Positions 8,120-17,678 of a DNA stretch of 35,265 nucleotides are shown in pieces. Position 1 is the first letter of the stretch; the number at the start of each line of letters is the position of its first letter. Origin of the DNA: Desulfobacterota bacterium AH_259_B03_O07 (GTDB lineage Bacteria > Desulfobacterota_D > UBA1144 > Nemesobacterales > CSP1-2). The notes below the pieces were generated by a model. The model did no database searches. It was not told the origin of the DNA and saw only the letters and a program-made list of their open reading frames with translations. The stretch covers positions 1 through 35,265 of the forward strand of contig JALLOG010000019.1 in NCBI GenBank assembly GCA_027717645.1, read 5' to 3'. The position numbers and the translations under genes are program-made.

Positions 8120-9301
8120 ATGGCCATGAACTATCAATTTAGCTCGAAGATAAGCCATTTTGTTCCCCCAAAGCAGTGGGCCAGTATGAGGGTAGCAAAG
8201 GAGCTTGAAAAAACCACTGGCAAAAAAATAATTCACTTCGAAAAGGGTGATTATCAGGGACCTGATTTTGATACTCCAAACCATATCCTAGAGGCCACAG
8301 GAAAGGCGCTGGAGGACGGATATGTAAGATACGACCCAGGTCCTGGTCTTTCCGAACTAAGAGAGGCAATTGCTCAAGAGATGACAAAAAGAGGAAGACC
8401 TACAACCGACGATGAAGTTATAGTAACTGCGGGTGCAAAGCAATCCCTTAAGATGTCTCTCCTAAGTTTTTTGGAGGATGGTGACGAGGTGATTTTTCCG
8501 AACCCAGGTTACCCGCCCGATGAGGTTTGGGCAAAGTATGCAAGAGCAGATATACAGCATACCCCCCTCTCAAAACCCGATTGGCAGTTTAATGTTGAAG
8601 AACTTGAAAAAATGATTACACCCAAGACCAAGCTTATAATAATAAACACCCCTCAGAGGCCAAACGGTCATCTGGTAGAAAACCCGGACGAGATTGCCGA
8701 GGTTTGTTTAAAACACGAACATCTGATGGTTATAACCGATGAGATATTCTCACATGTCGTTTACGATGGAAAACAACATAGGACTATCTCTGCCGTACCC
8801 GGCATGGCTGAAAGATGTATCGTTATCGATACATTTTCAAAAACTTATGCAATGACGGGATGGAGAATCGGGTGGACTGTAGCTCCAAAACCTGTAATAG
8901 AAAAGCTTTCAATTTTTCTTCAAGACTCTATAACAAATGTTGCGGCATTTATTCAAAAAGCTGCCTTTACCGCTATGACAGGTCCTCAGGATTGGGTAGA
9001 AAACAAATTAATGATACTTCAGAACAAGAGAGATAGAATGGTATCAGGATTAAATTCAATTCCAGGCATAAAATGTGACACTCCTTCCGGGGCTTTTTAC
9101 GCTTTTCCTGATATTACTGGTACAGGATTAACTTCACAGGAATTTACAGACAAGTTGATTAAAACTGCAGGGGTTGCAGTAGTTGCAGGAACAGCTTTTG
9201 GTAGCCAGGGAGAGGGTTATGTGAGGGTAACATATGCGTGCTCCGACGAGGACATTGATGAGGGAATTGACGGGATGAGAGGGGCTAACTTAAAAGCATA
9301 G
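8120..9301 (+). CDS. PLP-dependent class I/II aminotransferase
   Basis: A 393-aa fold-type I aminotransferase resembling aspartate/aromatic aminotransferases. It shows GPGLSELREAIA, a PNPGYP loop (127-132), D207 in ITDEIF, the lysine motif FSKTYAMTGWRIG (K241), and EGYVRVTYA holding the substrate carboxylate arginine. The usual NPxNPTG motif reads NTPQRPNG (176-183): the lead Asn is kept but the loop is altered, which may affect substrate choice. AAGGAGGT lies 7 bases before the ATG; a second in-frame ATG is at 8126. It is probably co-transcribed with the TetR gene, which suggests induced amino-acid turnover rather than a housekeeping role. The donor and acceptor are unknown. Confidence 0.85.
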   Translation: MAMNYQFSSKISHFVPPKQWASMRVAKELEKTTGKKIIHFEKGDYQGPDFDTPNHILEATGKALEDGYVRYDPGPGLSELREAIAQEMTKRGRPTTDDEVIVTAGAKQSLKMSLLSFLEDGDEVIFPNPGYPPDEVWAKYARADIQHTPLSKPDWQFNVEELEKMITPKTKLIIINTPQRPNGHLVENPDEIAEVCLKHEHLMVITDEIFSHVVYDGKQHRTISAVPGMAERCIVIDTFSKTYAMTGWRIGWTVAPKPVIEKLSIFLQDSITNVAAFIQKAAFTAMTGPQDWVENKLMILQNKRDRMVSGLNSIPGIKCDTPSGAFYAFPDITGTGLTSQEFTDKLIKTAGVAVVAGTAFGSQGEGYVRVTYACSDEDIDEGIDGMRGANLKA

Positions 9302-9341
9302 TCAATACTCGTTTTTTCCAGAGTGTAATTTGCACAGTATC

Positions 9342-9388
9342 GGGGGAACAAGTTGCTTTGATAACAACTTGTTCCCCCTTTATTTTAT
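9342..9388 (+). terminator. Strong intrinsic terminator after the aminotransferase
   Basis: GGGGGAACAAGTTG (9342-9355) pairs perfectly with CAACTTGTTCCCCC (9365-9378): 14 bp of stem and a 9-base loop. TTTATTTTAT follows. It ends the tetR-aminotransferase transcript. Confidence 0.93.
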
Positions 9389-9452
9389 AACTCTTTAAAT
9401 TTGTCTGTAAAGTTGATAATATAATAATAATTAACTTGATAAAGACACTCCT

Positions 9453-10289
9453 ATGATAGATAGAAAGAGAAAAAAATCAAAACCCCAAAAAACGTCCATT
9501 ATATTAACGGTATTATTCCTATCTTTCTGTTTATTGATTGCATGTTATCAGGCACCAGTAACAGGAAGGTCTCAATTTATACTGCTTTCTGAAGATCAGG
9601 AAGTTCAGATGGGACTGATTGCTTACAAGGAAGTACTGCGAAAAGAAAAGATATCAAAAAATGCGGGATATAATCAATCAGTTACCAGGGTGGGTAGAAG
9701 AATTGCCGAGGTTTCAGATAAACCAAATTATGATTGGGAATTTAAGGTTATTAAGGCTGATGACACAATAAATGCCTTTGCCCTACCCGGAGGAAAAGTG
9801 GCTGTTTATACAGGTATTTTACCGATTGCTAAGAACGAGGCTGGCCTTGCCACTATAATGGGACATGAGATTGCACATGCGACTGCCCGCCATGGAGGTG
9901 AAAGGGCAACAACGGGAATACTTGCTGAGCTTGGTGCTGCCGGACTAAGCGCAGCTATTGGAAGCCAGAATCCTGTAGTTTCGAGTGCCATAATGCAAGC
10001 CTACGGGGTAGGTGTTACTGTAGGTGGAATATTACCCTTTAGCCGTGCCCAGGAGGCTGAGGCAGATAGGATTGGGTTAGTATATATGGCGGAGGCGGGG
10101 TACGACCCGAAGGAGGCATTGGATTTCTGGAAAAGGATGGATCAAGCAACCAGGGGTAGCCCAAAGCCACCAAAGTTTTTATCAACACATCCAGGTTATG
10201 GTACAAGGCTTAGTAATATCCAGAAATGGCTTCCAGAAGCGATGAATTATTATGAACGCTCTAAAAAGGCTCCAAACCACCCGATATAG
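9453..10289 (+). CDS. M48-family zinc metalloprotease, predicted lipoprotein
   Basis: The 278-aa protein has an N-terminal hydrophobic segment (about 14-30) ending in the lipobox LLIA-C31, so it is probably a lipoprotein facing the periplasm. The M48 zinc site is clear: HEIAH (138-142) with the third ligand in EAEADRIGL (about 201-206). The STHPGYGTRLSNI tail is typical of the BepA/LoiP/YcaL group. These proteases act in outer-membrane protein quality control. No TPR domain follows, so it is LoiP/YcaL-like in size rather than BepA-like. No good Shine-Dalgarno precedes the ATG. Its stop faces the phoU stop, with 73 bp between. Confidence 0.87.
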   Translation: MIDRKRKKSKPQKTSIILTVLFLSFCLLIACYQAPVTGRSQFILLSEDQEVQMGLIAYKEVLRKEKISKNAGYNQSVTRVGRRIAEVSDKPNYDWEFKVIKADDTINAFALPGGKVAVYTGILPIAKNEAGLATIMGHEIAHATARHGGERATTGILAELGAAGLSAAIGSQNPVVSSAIMQAYGVGVTVGGILPFSRAQEAEADRIGLVYMAEAGYDPKEALDFWKRMDQATRGSPKPPKFLSTHPGYGTRLSNIQKWLPEAMNYYERSKKAPNHPI

Positions 10290-10362
10290 ATTTTAGAAAT
10301 TGTTAAAAGTGACTTGGAAGCCTACGAAGTTTCTTGATTGTAATTCGTCTGAACCGGGAAAT

Positions 10363-11034
10363 TTATGGTAATTTTTGATCTTTTCTCGGTGGATGTTTTA
10401 TAATTTCTCCGCTTTCAATATAGTAGGTATCTTCCGCGATGTTAGTAGCAAGGTCTGCAACCCTTTCTATGTCCCTTGCGATTAGAATAAGCTGTATGGA
10501 CTGATCAATTGTTTTGGGATCAGAAAGCATATAGGTAATAAGTTCTCTCATTATCTGGGGTTCCAATTCGTCCACTTCGTCATCCTTTTCGCATACCTGG
10601 CGAGCGAGTTCTTCGTCCGAGTTCACAAAGGATTCTATACTTTCTCGAAGCATCTCCATGGCTTTCTCAGCCATTCTTGGTATATCAATTAGAGGTTTTA
10701 CAGGGGGTTTATCTGCGATAGTGATTACCTTTTTTGCTATATTTACTGAATGATCCCCGATTCTTTCAAGGTCATTATTTATCTTCATAATCATTGTAAC
10801 TTTCCTTAGGTCTTTAGCTTCAGGATGATATAGAGCGAGAATCTTGATAGAGAGATTATCAATCTCAATTTCCATTTTGTTTATAATGTCATCACTTTTT
10901 ATAACCTCTTCTGCTAAAATCATATTTCTTTCAATCAAAGCCCGAACACTTTTGACAATCATTTCTTCGGCAGAGGTTGCCATATTCACCAATAGCTTAG
11001 TGAGATTATTCAAATCTTCTTCAAGTTTAATCAT
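10363..11034 (-). CDS. phoU: Phosphate transport regulator PhoU
   Basis: A 223-aa all-helical protein with the two PhoU repeats, each carrying the metal-binding pattern: LERIGDHSVNIAKKV in the first and IERVADLATNIAEDT in the second. PhoU links the Pst transporter to the PhoR kinase and holds the Pho response off when phosphate is ample. GGGAGAA precedes the ATG. It is the last gene of the pst block, 92 bp after arsC, its usual place in pst operons. No intrinsic terminator is visible downstream. Confidence 0.95.
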   Translation of the reverse strand: MIKLEEDLNNLTKLLVNMATSAEEMIVKSVRALIERNMILAEEVIKSDDIINKMEIEIDNLSIKILALYHPEAKDLRKVTMIMKINNDLERIGDHSVNIAKKVITIADKPPVKPLIDIPRMAEKAMEMLRESIESFVNSDEELARQVCEKDDEVDELEPQIMRELITYMLSDPKTIDQSIQLILIARDIERVADLATNIAEDTYYIESGEIIKHPPRKDQKLP

Positions 11035-11126
11035 TTAATTTCTCCCTATTCTTCATTATCTATATATAATAGAACCAAAATGTTAAATAATAAAATCGAT
11101 CTGATTTAACCCCTACGTTCAAGAGT

Positions 11127-11543
11127 CTATTTAGCGAAAGATTTCTGAATCCAGTAGTTTATTTCATCTCTTACCTGTGTGAAAACCAGGTATTTCTCTT
11201 CATCGGAGCCTTCAAAACTTGTTGGATCAGTAAAACTCTTATGAATGTACTTTTTCGCACCGGGAAAATGCGGGCATGTTTCCTTTGCAGAGTCACAAAC
11301 CGTTATCACATAATCGAAAATCAGATCAATAAATTCATTCACACTTTTTGAGGTGTGATTTGATATCTCAATACCTATTTCTTTCATTGCTCGAATGGCA
11401 TATGGATTAGCAAATCGAGGCTTTGTCCCCGCACTATGAGCATCAAATCTGTCACCATAGAGGTTATTTAATATTCCTTCTGCCATCTGTGATCTTGCTG
11501 AGTTATGGGTGCAAATAAATAAGACCTTTTTCTTTTGACTCAT
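11127..11543 (-). CDS. arsC: Arsenate reductase, thioredoxin-coupled LMW-phosphatase type
   Basis: A 138-aa protein of the low-molecular-weight phosphatase fold. The P-loop CTHNSARS gives nucleophile C11 and R17, and the redox pair lies in VCDSAKETC (C83, C90). These three cysteines match the C10/C82/C89 relay of the S. aureus/B. subtilis ArsC, so this is arsenate reductase and not a tyrosine phosphatase. It reduces arsenate to arsenite using thioredoxin. No ArsR, ArsB or Acr3 is nearby. Instead it lies between pstB and phoU, the entry route of arsenate when phosphate is scarce. Its own ribosome site is weak. Confidence 0.92.
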   Translation of the reverse strand: MSQKKKVLFICTHNSARSQMAEGILNNLYGDRFDAHSAGTKPRFANPYAIRAMKEIGIEISNHTSKSVNEFIDLIFDYVITVCDSAKETCPHFPGAKKYIHKSFTDPTSFEGSDEEKYLVFTQVRDEINYWIQKSFAK

Positions 11544-11671
11544 AAATATTTTGGTGGAAAGGGCTTTAACTTAATTTTTATCATCACTAGGAATAGAACA
11601 GATTAAATGTATAAAATTTTATTTAGCAGGATGAGATGAGGAATAGATCAACTATTAATAAATATCGGTGC

Positions 11672-12580
11672 TTATCCAAATTTACCGGAGACATAGTCCT
11701 CTGTCTGTTTGTTAGTAGGCCTTAGGAATATGTTTTCTGTTATGTCGTATTCAATTATCCTTCCCAAATACATAAATGCAGTATAGTCTGAAACCCTAGC
11801 CGCTTGTTGCATATTATGTGTGACAATTACAATTGTATAATTTTGTTTGAGCTCGGTTATCAGATCCTCAATTTTCCCCGTTGCAATTGGGTCTAGATCA
11901 GAGCAAGGTTCATCCATTAGCAGGACTTCAGGCTCTACTGCGATAGCTCTGGCAATGCAGAGTCTTTGCTGCTGGCCGCCAGAAAGGCTTAATGCACTTT
12001 CTCCCAACCTGTCCTTTACTTCTTCCCATAGGGCTGCTCCATTTAGACTATTTTCTACTATCTCATCCAGATCGGTGCTGTTCTTAATTCCAGATAGTCT
12101 TGGTCCATAAGCTACATTTTCATAAATTGACTTGGGAAATGGATTAGATTTCTGGAAAACCATTCCAACCCTCTTTCTGAGTTCTGTGACGTCAATATTT
12201 GAGTCGTAAATGTCTTCGCCACTTATCTTTACCGATCCTTCTATTGTTACGCCATCAATTAGGTCATTTAAACGATTTAGGCAGCGAAGAAGTGTGGATT
12301 TTCCACATCCAGATGGGCCAATAACGGCAGTGGCATGATTTTTGGGAATATCGATTAATATATCGATTATGGCGGGCTTACCATCATACTCGAGAGTAAG
12401 GTTTTCAATCTCAACGATGGGATCTGAAATTTCTAATTGATGGCTTCTACCTTCTTTCCTTATGCTGTCTTGCTTTTTATCCTCTAGATTTTGTTTTATC
12501 AATTGATCAGATTTTTTTAAGATTTGGTTATATTTTAGGATATTTCCCTGTACACTTGCCAAATTTAGTATAACCTCCAT
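11672..12580 (-). CDS. pstB: Phosphate ABC transporter ATP-binding protein PstB (N-terminally extended)
   Basis: The ABC ATPase of the Pst importer. Walker A is GPSGCGKST (88-96), the signature LSGGQQQ (198-204), Walker B LLMDEP (219-224), and the D-loop CSDLDP where PstB usually has CSALDP. The PstB mark [16 protein letters not shown] is present. At 302 aa it is about 45-50 residues longer than usual; the extra hydrophilic N-terminus precedes [17 protein letters not shown] overlaps the first ATG and may instead serve a TTG seven codons in, which would still leave most of the extension. Confidence 0.93.
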   Translation of the reverse strand: MEVILNLASVQGNILKYNQILKKSDQLIKQNLEDKKQDSIRKEGRSHQLEISDPIVEIENLTLEYDGKPAIIDILIDIPKNHATAVIGPSGCGKSTLLRCLNRLNDLIDGVTIEGSVKISGEDIYDSNIDVTELRKRVGMVFQKSNPFPKSIYENVAYGPRLSGIKNSTDLDEIVENSLNGAALWEEVKDRLGESALSLSGGQQQRLCIARAIAVEPEVLLMDEPCSDLDPIATGKIEDLITELKQNYTIVIVTHNMQQAARVSDYTAFMYLGRIIEYDITENIFLRPTNKQTEDYVSGKFG

Positions 12581-12630
12581 TTTCCAAGAATATAAAATTA
12601 TCTGACTAGAACATAATGTGATTTCGTTTA

Positions 12631-14256
12631 TTAAACACCTGGCAGAGTATACTTCTTCCTAAGGTAGTTTCTAATAATTATTGCTGTAAGATTCAATATT
12701 ACAACTATTAAGATAAGTAATAACGTAGTTGTAAATATCATGGGCTTAGCTGCTTCTACATTAGGGGATTGAAATCCTACATCATAAATGTGGAAACCAA
12801 GATGCATAAATTTTCTCTCAAGATGAATAAATGGGAAATGGCTATCAATCGGAAGATCGGGAGCAAGTTTAACAACTCCCGTGATCATAAGAGGTGCCAC
12901 TTCTCCAGTGGCTCTTGCAATTGCTAGGATAACCCCTGTAAGAATCGCTGGCATTGCACTTGGGATCATGACTTTCCAGGTGGTCTCAAATTTTGTGGCT
13001 CCTAGTGCTAGTGAGCCTTCCTTTACTGCCCTCGGGACTGCTGCCAAACCTTCTTCTGTTGCCACAATCACAACAGGAACTGTCAATAAAGCGAGTGTTA
13101 ATGATGCCCATAGGATGCCACCCGTTCCGAGAGTTGGTGTAGGTAGGGACTCTTTAAAGAATAGGCTGTCTATAGTCCCACCAATACCATATATGAAAAA
13201 ACCCACAGCAAAAATTCCAAATACTATAGATGGGACTCCAGCGAGGTTGTTAACACAAATTCTTACTATTCTCACAAGTAGCCCCTGTTTTGCATATTCT
13301 CTGAGATAAAGGGCGGCAAGCACTCCAAATGGTAAAACAACTATGCTCATTATCACGACCATCAACACCGTGCCAAATATTGCAGGAAAAACACCACCCT
13401 CTGTATTCGCTTCTCTTGGGTTGCCCGAAACAAATTCCCAAAGTTTAGAGAAATAAATTAGTAATTTTTCAAATATACTCATTGAATTGGGACGGTAAGC
13501 ACGAACGATAGTTCCTATCGACATTTCTTTTTCTCTACCGTCGATAGTTGAGATTGTTATCCTGTTTTGATTAAGTTGTTTATAGAGGGATGTAAGCTTA
13601 GATTCCTCTTCTTGAAAGAGTTTATTTTGGTCCTCAATCTTTTCTTCAAGTTTTTTGATGGAACTTTTATTTTCTCCTCTCTCAAGTTCCAGTTTGCGGA
13701 TTTGTAATCTGAGTTGTGAAATATTATAGTTGATATCACCTATCTTCTTTTTCTCTATCCTCTTTATTTCCTTATGGATTTCATGGGTCTTAGGAAGGAG
13801 GGATTTAAGAACAGGCCATGACTCCACATTTCCGGTGGCTATTGTCGTTCCGTCTGATCGGATCCCTTTAATAAATCCATACATATTGCCCCATTCAAGT
13901 CTTTCTAAAACAACAGCATCTTTTGGATATTCTATACTTTTAATCTGATTTTCGTCTATCCATTTGAAATCCAATCCATAAAGGTCGCGATTTCCGATCT
14001 TTAACTGAATTCTGGAATCCTTGTTTTTAGCAACGGCTTCACCGGGCTCGGGCTTTTTCTCACGGTTTGATATTTCTCCCATGTAATAAGTGCCGTCATT
14101 CAGTTCTATAACGGCAATGTCTGAAGGCCAGAAGAATCCTAATCCCTTATACATTATGAGAAAGAGCAGGCCACCGATCATAATCAGGCTAAAAACAAGC
14201 GAAAGGCCTGTTAGCCATATAAAAGGATCACCACTTTTCCAGGAATTTTTTTTCAT
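12631..14256 (-). CDS. pstA: Phosphate ABC transporter permease PstA with coiled-coil extension
   Basis: The C-terminal half (about 285-535) is a normal PstA permease with the EAA loop [22 protein letters not shown]. The N-terminal half is extra: a TM helix at about 14-36, then about 220 soluble residues that include a long heptad coiled coil (about 155-235, rich in K/E/L/I). Total length is 541 aa, against about 300 for the short form. Long PstA proteins with an added N-terminal domain are known in proteobacteria, paired with long PstC as here. The ATG overlaps the pstC stop (ATGA), so the two are translationally coupled. Confidence 0.92.
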   Translation of the reverse strand: MKKNSWKSGDPFIWLTGLSLVFSLIMIGGLLFLIMYKGLGFFWPSDIAVIELNDGTYYMGEISNREKKPEPGEAVAKNKDSRIQLKIGNRDLYGLDFKWIDENQIKSIEYPKDAVVLERLEWGNMYGFIKGIRSDGTTIATGNVESWPVLKSLLPKTHEIHKEIKRIEKKKIGDINYNISQLRLQIRKLELERGENKSSIKKLEEKIEDQNKLFQEEESKLTSLYKQLNQNRITISTIDGREKEMSIGTIVRAYRPNSMSIFEKLLIYFSKLWEFVSGNPREANTEGGVFPAIFGTVLMVVIMSIVVLPFGVLAALYLREYAKQGLLVRIVRICVNNLAGVPSIVFGIFAVGFFIYGIGGTIDSLFFKESLPTPTLGTGGILWASLTLALLTVPVVIVATEEGLAAVPRAVKEGSLALGATKFETTWKVMIPSAMPAILTGVILAIARATGEVAPLMITGVVKLAPDLPIDSHFPFIHLERKFMHLGFHIYDVGFQSPNVEAAKPMIFTTTLLLILIVVILNLTAIIIRNYLRKKYTLPGV

Positions 14257-16580
14257 AATTGACCGTATTTTTTCCTAAGCCTTTGTCTTACTAATTCTGC
14301 AGCAGTGTTTAACACGAATGTTACGAAAAAAAGTAAAAGTGCTGCAAGGAATAAAACTCTATAGAGTGTCCCCCCGTGTGGGGCTTCTGGAATTTCAACA
14401 GCTATATTTGCCGAAAGCGCCCTAAAACCGTTAAAGATAGACCAATCCATGATAGGGGTATTACCCGTTGCCATAAGCACAATCATTGTTTCTCCAACTG
14501 CTCTTCCAAGTCCAATCATGATTGCTGAAGATATTCCTGCACTTGCCGTTGGAAGGACTACTTTAATAGCTGTTTGCCATCTGTTGGCGCCTAGAGCCAA
14601 AGAGCCTGCGGTTAAATGCTTAGGTACATTTGATAAAGCATCTTCAGCAATACTGAAGATTATAGGAATTACTGCAAATCCCATTGCAAAACCGACTATC
14701 AAAGCATTCCTCTGATCATATTGGAGCCCAAGAACCTCAAATAGCCAATTTCTATAATCTCCGCCGAATAACATATTTTCTAATGGGGTATTTAACCAAA
14801 TACTAATCAGGATCCCTAAAATTATTATTGGTATAAGGAGGAAAAATTCGGTTCCTTCTCTAAACCTGGCATGAATAAACTTTGGCAAGTACTTCCAAAG
14901 AATCATAGCAACTAAAGTTAATATTGTTATGACTAAGGGCATCAAAAAAACTGCTGGAATAATTTTCTCAATGTAGGGTGCAAGCCAGAGGCCAGCAAAG
15001 AATCCCAAAACAACACTGGGTAGAGCTGCCATAATCTCTATAATGGGTTTAATAACATTTCTCATAGATGGGTGCATAAACTGAGAAACGCAAATAGCAC
15101 CCAATAATGACAATGGAATTGCAAAGATAAGAGCATACAGTGCTCCCTTCAGAGTGCCATAGGCGAGTGGTGTAAGGCTCAATTTTGGTTCAAACTCGTC
15201 TGTACCCCCAGTAGACTGCCATACGTAATCAGGTTTCGAATAACCCTCATACCAAACCTTACCGAAAAGTGTTTTTAAATTTGTCTCAGGATGTGGATTA
15301 TCAATATCCCAGTCATAAAAAACACCCTTTTGGTCAATTGCAAGGATGCCGTTTGCTTTTGGGGCGAATGCAATTGCTACTATTGAGGAACCTTCAGTAC
15401 TGAGCTGAAGCAACGTTTGATTTGATGTTGCGTGGTGGAGAGAAATATTACCACTACTATCGGCACTCAGAAAGCTCCTGTCTCTGGAGGATGAAGCAAT
15501 ATTTGTAATGGGTTGGTTGTGAGATTTAAAATGATGAATCTTTTGAAGTTTTCTTCCAATAGGTGAAGTTTCATCTTCAACTTGGAACCAGACAGATACG
15601 ACACCCGAAGCATCTCCTACTATAAGTGAGCGATCTCCTAGCAGGAATCCAAGTGCCGTTAAAGGAGTACCTGGTGGTGCAGTAGCACTTATGACATCCA
15701 CTAGTTTTGGATTCTGTTTATCACTTACCGACCAATGATATAGTCTTCCTTCTTTAGTGCCAACATAGAGGTTATCCAGAAAGCTATCCAGTTCTAAGGA
15801 GGTGACATTGTCTCCTTTTAGGCCTGAAGTTAAATCGTGTTTGAAAAGATTTTTTATTTCGTCGCTAATTAGGCTGCTGGACGTTTCTACTGAGACAAAA
15901 ACAAGTCTGCCATCAGAGGTAATTACAGCAGCAGCCCTTGAATCATCACTGGATTGATTATAGGCCAGCTTGTTTAACGTAATTGATTCAACTAAAAATG
16001 GCTCACCTTCAAATAGCCTTGGCTCGATGATTCTTTTTCCTTCCTGTGTAAAACTTACTTTAAAATTGATTTCTACTGGTAAAACATATCCATCTTCAGT
16101 TCCCAAGGCGTATTGTTTGTTATTTGATGACTCGAAAATTGAACTAACATTTTTTCCTTCTATTTTCGAAAGAGGAACTTGTTTTATGATGCTTCCATCT
16201 TTTAAGGATATAAAATTAATTTTTCCAGTTTTTGTGATGATAAACCCTATTTCTCTATATTCATCCAGCCCTATAGCAAATATGGGAATAGGTTTGTTGA
16301 ATGGAGTGTCATCGGTAATAATTATGGCTATTCCGGCGGTTTGTTTGATGTCGAATCTGCCAGATAAGTCAGCTTTAACTCCCCTCCAAAGGGGAATGAC
16401 CTCTATAGTAATAAAGAAAAGGATAGCTAGGATACTGAGAATAATTGCAATACCACCTGATGTTACTACCAGGCGGGCAAAGAAATCAGCAATCTGCCTT
16501 TTTCTTTTAATACGAGATTTAAAAGCGGATTGCAGATAAATTTTATCTTCTACATCCTTAAGTCTAGTGATGACGGACAT
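14253..16580 (-). CDS. pstC: Phosphate ABC transporter permease PstC with WD40-like propeller domain
   Basis: The protein has an N-terminal TM helix (about 34-66), then roughly 400 residues of WD40-like repeats (ALGTEDGYV, VGTKEGRLYHW, VGDASGVVSVW, LSADSSGNISL, AIDQKGVFYDW). The permease domain follows with its EAA loop (SNVPKHLTAGSLALGANRWQ). By topology the propeller should lie in the periplasm, where it could meet PstS or the matching PstA domain. Total length is 775 aa, against about 320 for short PstC. The ORF track starts at TTG 16586; the ATG at 16580 is preferred. It lies 33 bp behind pstS. Confidence 0.93.
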   Translation of the reverse strand: MSVITRLKDVEDKIYLQSAFKSRIKRKRQIADFFARLVVTSGGIAIILSILAILFFITIEVIPLWRGVKADLSGRFDIKQTAGIAIIITDDTPFNKPIPIFAIGLDEYREIGFIITKTGKINFISLKDGSIIKQVPLSKIEGKNVSSIFESSNNKQYALGTEDGYVLPVEINFKVSFTQEGKRIIEPRLFEGEPFLVESITLNKLAYNQSSDDSRAAAVITSDGRLVFVSVETSSSLISDEIKNLFKHDLTSGLKGDNVTSLELDSFLDNLYVGTKEGRLYHWSVSDKQNPKLVDVISATAPPGTPLTALGFLLGDRSLIVGDASGVVSVWFQVEDETSPIGRKLQKIHHFKSHNQPITNIASSSRDRSFLSADSSGNISLHHATSNQTLLQLSTEGSSIVAIAFAPKANGILAIDQKGVFYDWDIDNPHPETNLKTLFGKVWYEGYSKPDYVWQSTGGTDEFEPKLSLTPLAYGTLKGALYALIFAIPLSLLGAICVSQFMHPSMRNVIKPIIEIMAALPSVVLGFFAGLWLAPYIEKIIPAVFLMPLVITILTLVAMILWKYLPKFIHARFREGTEFFLLIPIIILGILISIWLNTPLENMLFGGDYRNWLFEVLGLQYDQRNALIVGFAMGFAVIPIIFSIAEDALSNVPKHLTAGSLALGANRWQTAIKVVLPTASAGISSAIMIGLGRAVGETMIVLMATGNTPIMDWSIFNGFRALSANIAVEIPEAPHGGTLYRVLFLAALLLFFVTFVLNTAAELVRQRLRKKYGQL

Positions 16581-16613
16581 AAACAATTAGCGAATCACAG
16601 AATAGTCTATGAT

Positions 16614-17627
16614 TCATTGGATTTTTTCTAGTTGTTTTTCAGCAATATTAGCCGTTAGTGGTAAATATCCATCTTTAATTACAACTTCTTGACCTTCTTT
16701 ACTTAGTATGAATTTTAAAAATTCTTCTCTTATTGGGTTTAGGTGCTTATTGGGTTCCTTGTTAATATAGAGGTAAAGAAATCTTCCAAGAGGGTATGAG
16801 CCATTGATAACATTTCCCAGATTCGGCTCTACACATGAGCCCCCGTCTTTTGAAAGTGGCACATCTCTGACACCTGAAGTTTTGTAACCGATACCACTAT
16901 AACCTATTGAATATTGATCCTCAGCTACACCCTGAACTACAGAAGCGGAACCAGGCTGTTCTTTCACGTGGTCTTTATAGTCACCTTTACACAACGCGTG
17001 TTTCTTTATATATCCATAGGTACCAGATGCTGAATTTCTACCATACATGCTTATAGGGCGATTTGCCCAATCACCTGTAAGACCTAATTGTCCCCAAGTT
17101 ATTATGTCTTCGGTTCCTCCACATTTTCTTGTCCTTGAGAAAATTGCATCCACTTGTTCAATGCTGAGACATTCTATTGGATTATCTTTATCAACATAAA
17201 TTGCGAGTGTGTCAATGGATGTACTAATTCTAGTGGGTTTATAGCCGAATGCTTTTTCAAATCTATCTATTTCGGTATTTTTCATAGCACGTGACATGGG
17301 CCCAAACTGTGCCGTTCCCTCAATAAGAGCAGGCGGTGCAGTACTCGAGCCCTTTCCCTCTATCTGGCATCTAACGCTTGGATAAAAATTGTTGAAGCCT
17401 TCGCACCATAGTGTCATTAAATTATTCATAGTGTCTGAGCCAATACTGTTAATATTCCCTGATACACCACTGACCTTTATATAATTTGGTATGTTAGAAT
17501 CTACCTTGACTGGCCCTTGAGCATTGACTCCTTGTGAATTAAATAGAGCACCAACAATTAGAGCAAAGATCGTTTGACTAAATACTAATCTAAATTTTAT
17601 AATGATTTCAGACAGTTTAATTCTCAT
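16614..17627 (-). CDS. pstS: Periplasmic phosphate-binding protein PstS
   Basis: A 337-aa substrate-binding protein with a Sec signal peptide (hydrophobic core FALIVGALF, likely cleavage after VNA at about residue 35). Phosphate-site motifs are visible: GSDTMNNLM, GKGSSTAPPALIEG, FGPMSRAM and GRNSASGTYGY. It binds phosphate in the periplasm and delivers it to PstCA. GGGAGGAAC precedes the ATG. Four 11-bp-spaced TTAA-centred repeats lie 52-92 bp upstream, so it should be strongly PhoB-controlled. It is the first gene of pstS-C-A-B-arsC-phoU. Confidence 0.95.
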   Translation of the reverse strand: MRIKLSEIIIKFRLVFSQTIFALIVGALFNSQGVNAQGPVKVDSNIPNYIKVSGVSGNINSIGSDTMNNLMTLWCEGFNNFYPSVRCQIEGKGSSTAPPALIEGTAQFGPMSRAMKNTEIDRFEKAFGYKPTRISTSIDTLAIYVDKDNPIECLSIEQVDAIFSRTRKCGGTEDIITWGQLGLTGDWANRPISMYGRNSASGTYGYIKKHALCKGDYKDHVKEQPGSASVVQGVAEDQYSIGYSGIGYKTSGVRDVPLSKDGGSCVEPNLGNVINGSYPLGRFLYLYINKEPNKHLNPIREEFLKFILSKEGQEVVIKDGYLPLTANIAEKQLEKIQ

Positions 17628-17678
17628 TTCGTAGTTCCTCCCTCTTTGGTTTCTATTATCAAGAATTAAACTATAAAA

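Noticed and set aside
12881-13309. 142-aa plus-strand ORF inside pstA
   Set aside because: Antisense shadow of a conserved permease region with no ribosome site or homology.
15970-16539. 189-aa plus-strand ORF inside pstC
   Set aside because: Antisense shadow of the propeller-coding region; no family features.
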